Positions 63,882 through 64,000 of a stretch of DNA of 64,000 bases are shown one piece after another. The stretch's first letter is position 1. Every line of letters starts with the position of its first letter. The notes under the pieces are model-generated. The model did no database searches, had not been told where the DNA came from, and was given only the letters and a program-made list of their open reading frames with translations. Source of the stretch: Chryseobacterium endalhagicum. Lineage in GTDB: Bacteria; Bacteroidota; Bacteroidia; Flavobacteriales; Weeksellaceae. The DNA is taken from NCBI RefSeq assembly GCF_016745235.1, contig NZ_JAELVM010000003.1:682001-746000 (forward strand), read 5' to 3'. A program made the position numbers and the translations under genes.

Positions 63882-64000
63882 TTATTTTTTCTTTGAAACT
63901 TTGGCTATTGGATTGTAATCAAGACATATTTTTATCCAGTATTCAAAATCATCGGGTTTTTGAAATCCTGCGGGTTCTACATAGCAATATCCGGCAAGCT
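63882..64000 (-). CDS. C-terminal end of an unknown protein, truncated by window edge
   Basis: Minus-strand frame open at the window edge, ending in TAA at 63882-63884. The visible residues include LAGYCYVEPAGFQKPDDFEY and WIKICLDYNPIAKVSKKK, coding-like in composition. Family not recognised. Confidence 0.6.
   Translation of the reverse strand, partial: LAGYCYVEPAGFQKPDDFEYWIKICLDYNPIAKVSKKK

Overview
The window looks like a chromosomal segment of a Chryseobacterium-type bacterium (Bacteroidota, Flavobacteriia, Weeksellaceae). Reasons: AT-rich DNA, promoters of the Bacteroidota form (TTG, about 19 bp, TAnnTTTG), almost no Shine-Dalgarno signals, and typical families such as DUF5686, DUF1599, DoxX/BT_3928-like, HopJ, paired DUF1800/DUF1501 and a DnaG with a degenerate zinc ribbon. 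The genus is an inference from family content; no search was run.

Layout. 0-10.5 kb: the end of a PhoX-like gene, a di-haem cytochrome c peroxidase, a DUF5686 outer-membrane protein and an M28 peptidase, with two large non-coding blocks of related repeats (3.1-4.3 kb; 8.7-10.5 kb, a tandem array of about 439-bp units). 10.6-18.1 kb (minus): the ilvE-ilvD-ilvB-ilvN-ilvC-ilvA branched-chain amino acid operon, preceded by two consecutive attenuators, each with an Ile/Val-rich leader peptide. 18-46.7 kb: mostly housekeeping genes (folP, tpiA, clpP, dnaG, tsaE, ald, a LytS/LytTR two-component pair, a CPA2 antiporter, tyrA, sdaA, amt, two yceI paralogues, glk). tyrA has its own attenuator, with a leader peptide carrying three consecutive Tyr codons. 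46.9-49.6 kb: the DUF1800/DUF1501 pair.

50-63.6 kb is the most unusual part: an RNA-repair island. The minus-strand arm holds rtcB, a tRNA-like RNA and a 583-residue protein of unknown function. The plus-strand arms hold a RlaP-type nucleotidyltransferase, then a second tRNA-like RNA followed by a Ro60/TROVE-vWA protein, a small P-loop kinase, a Thg1-family 3'-5' polymerase and a second RlaP-type nucleotidyltransferase. A WYL-domain regulator lies between the arms. Both tRNA-like RNAs have normal acceptor, D and T arms, but the anticodon arm is replaced by a longer structured insert. Parts of that insert are repeated again in the untranslated region before the next protein gene. Three promoters (rtcB, the first RlaP gene, tRNA-like RNA 1) share an inverted repeat, ACGCA-N7-TGCGY, exactly 10 bp upstream of a TTACTTTG box. 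This defines a local regulon. The parts suggest a stress-induced system that senses or repairs broken tRNA, analogous to the Salmonella rsr-yrlBA-rtcBA operon but differently built and probably differently controlled.

A cobalamin-assembly cluster (cobT, cobS, a cobC-like phosphatase) lies inside the island. Many intergenic regions are filled with dispersed inverted repeats, short-word mosaics and microsatellites.
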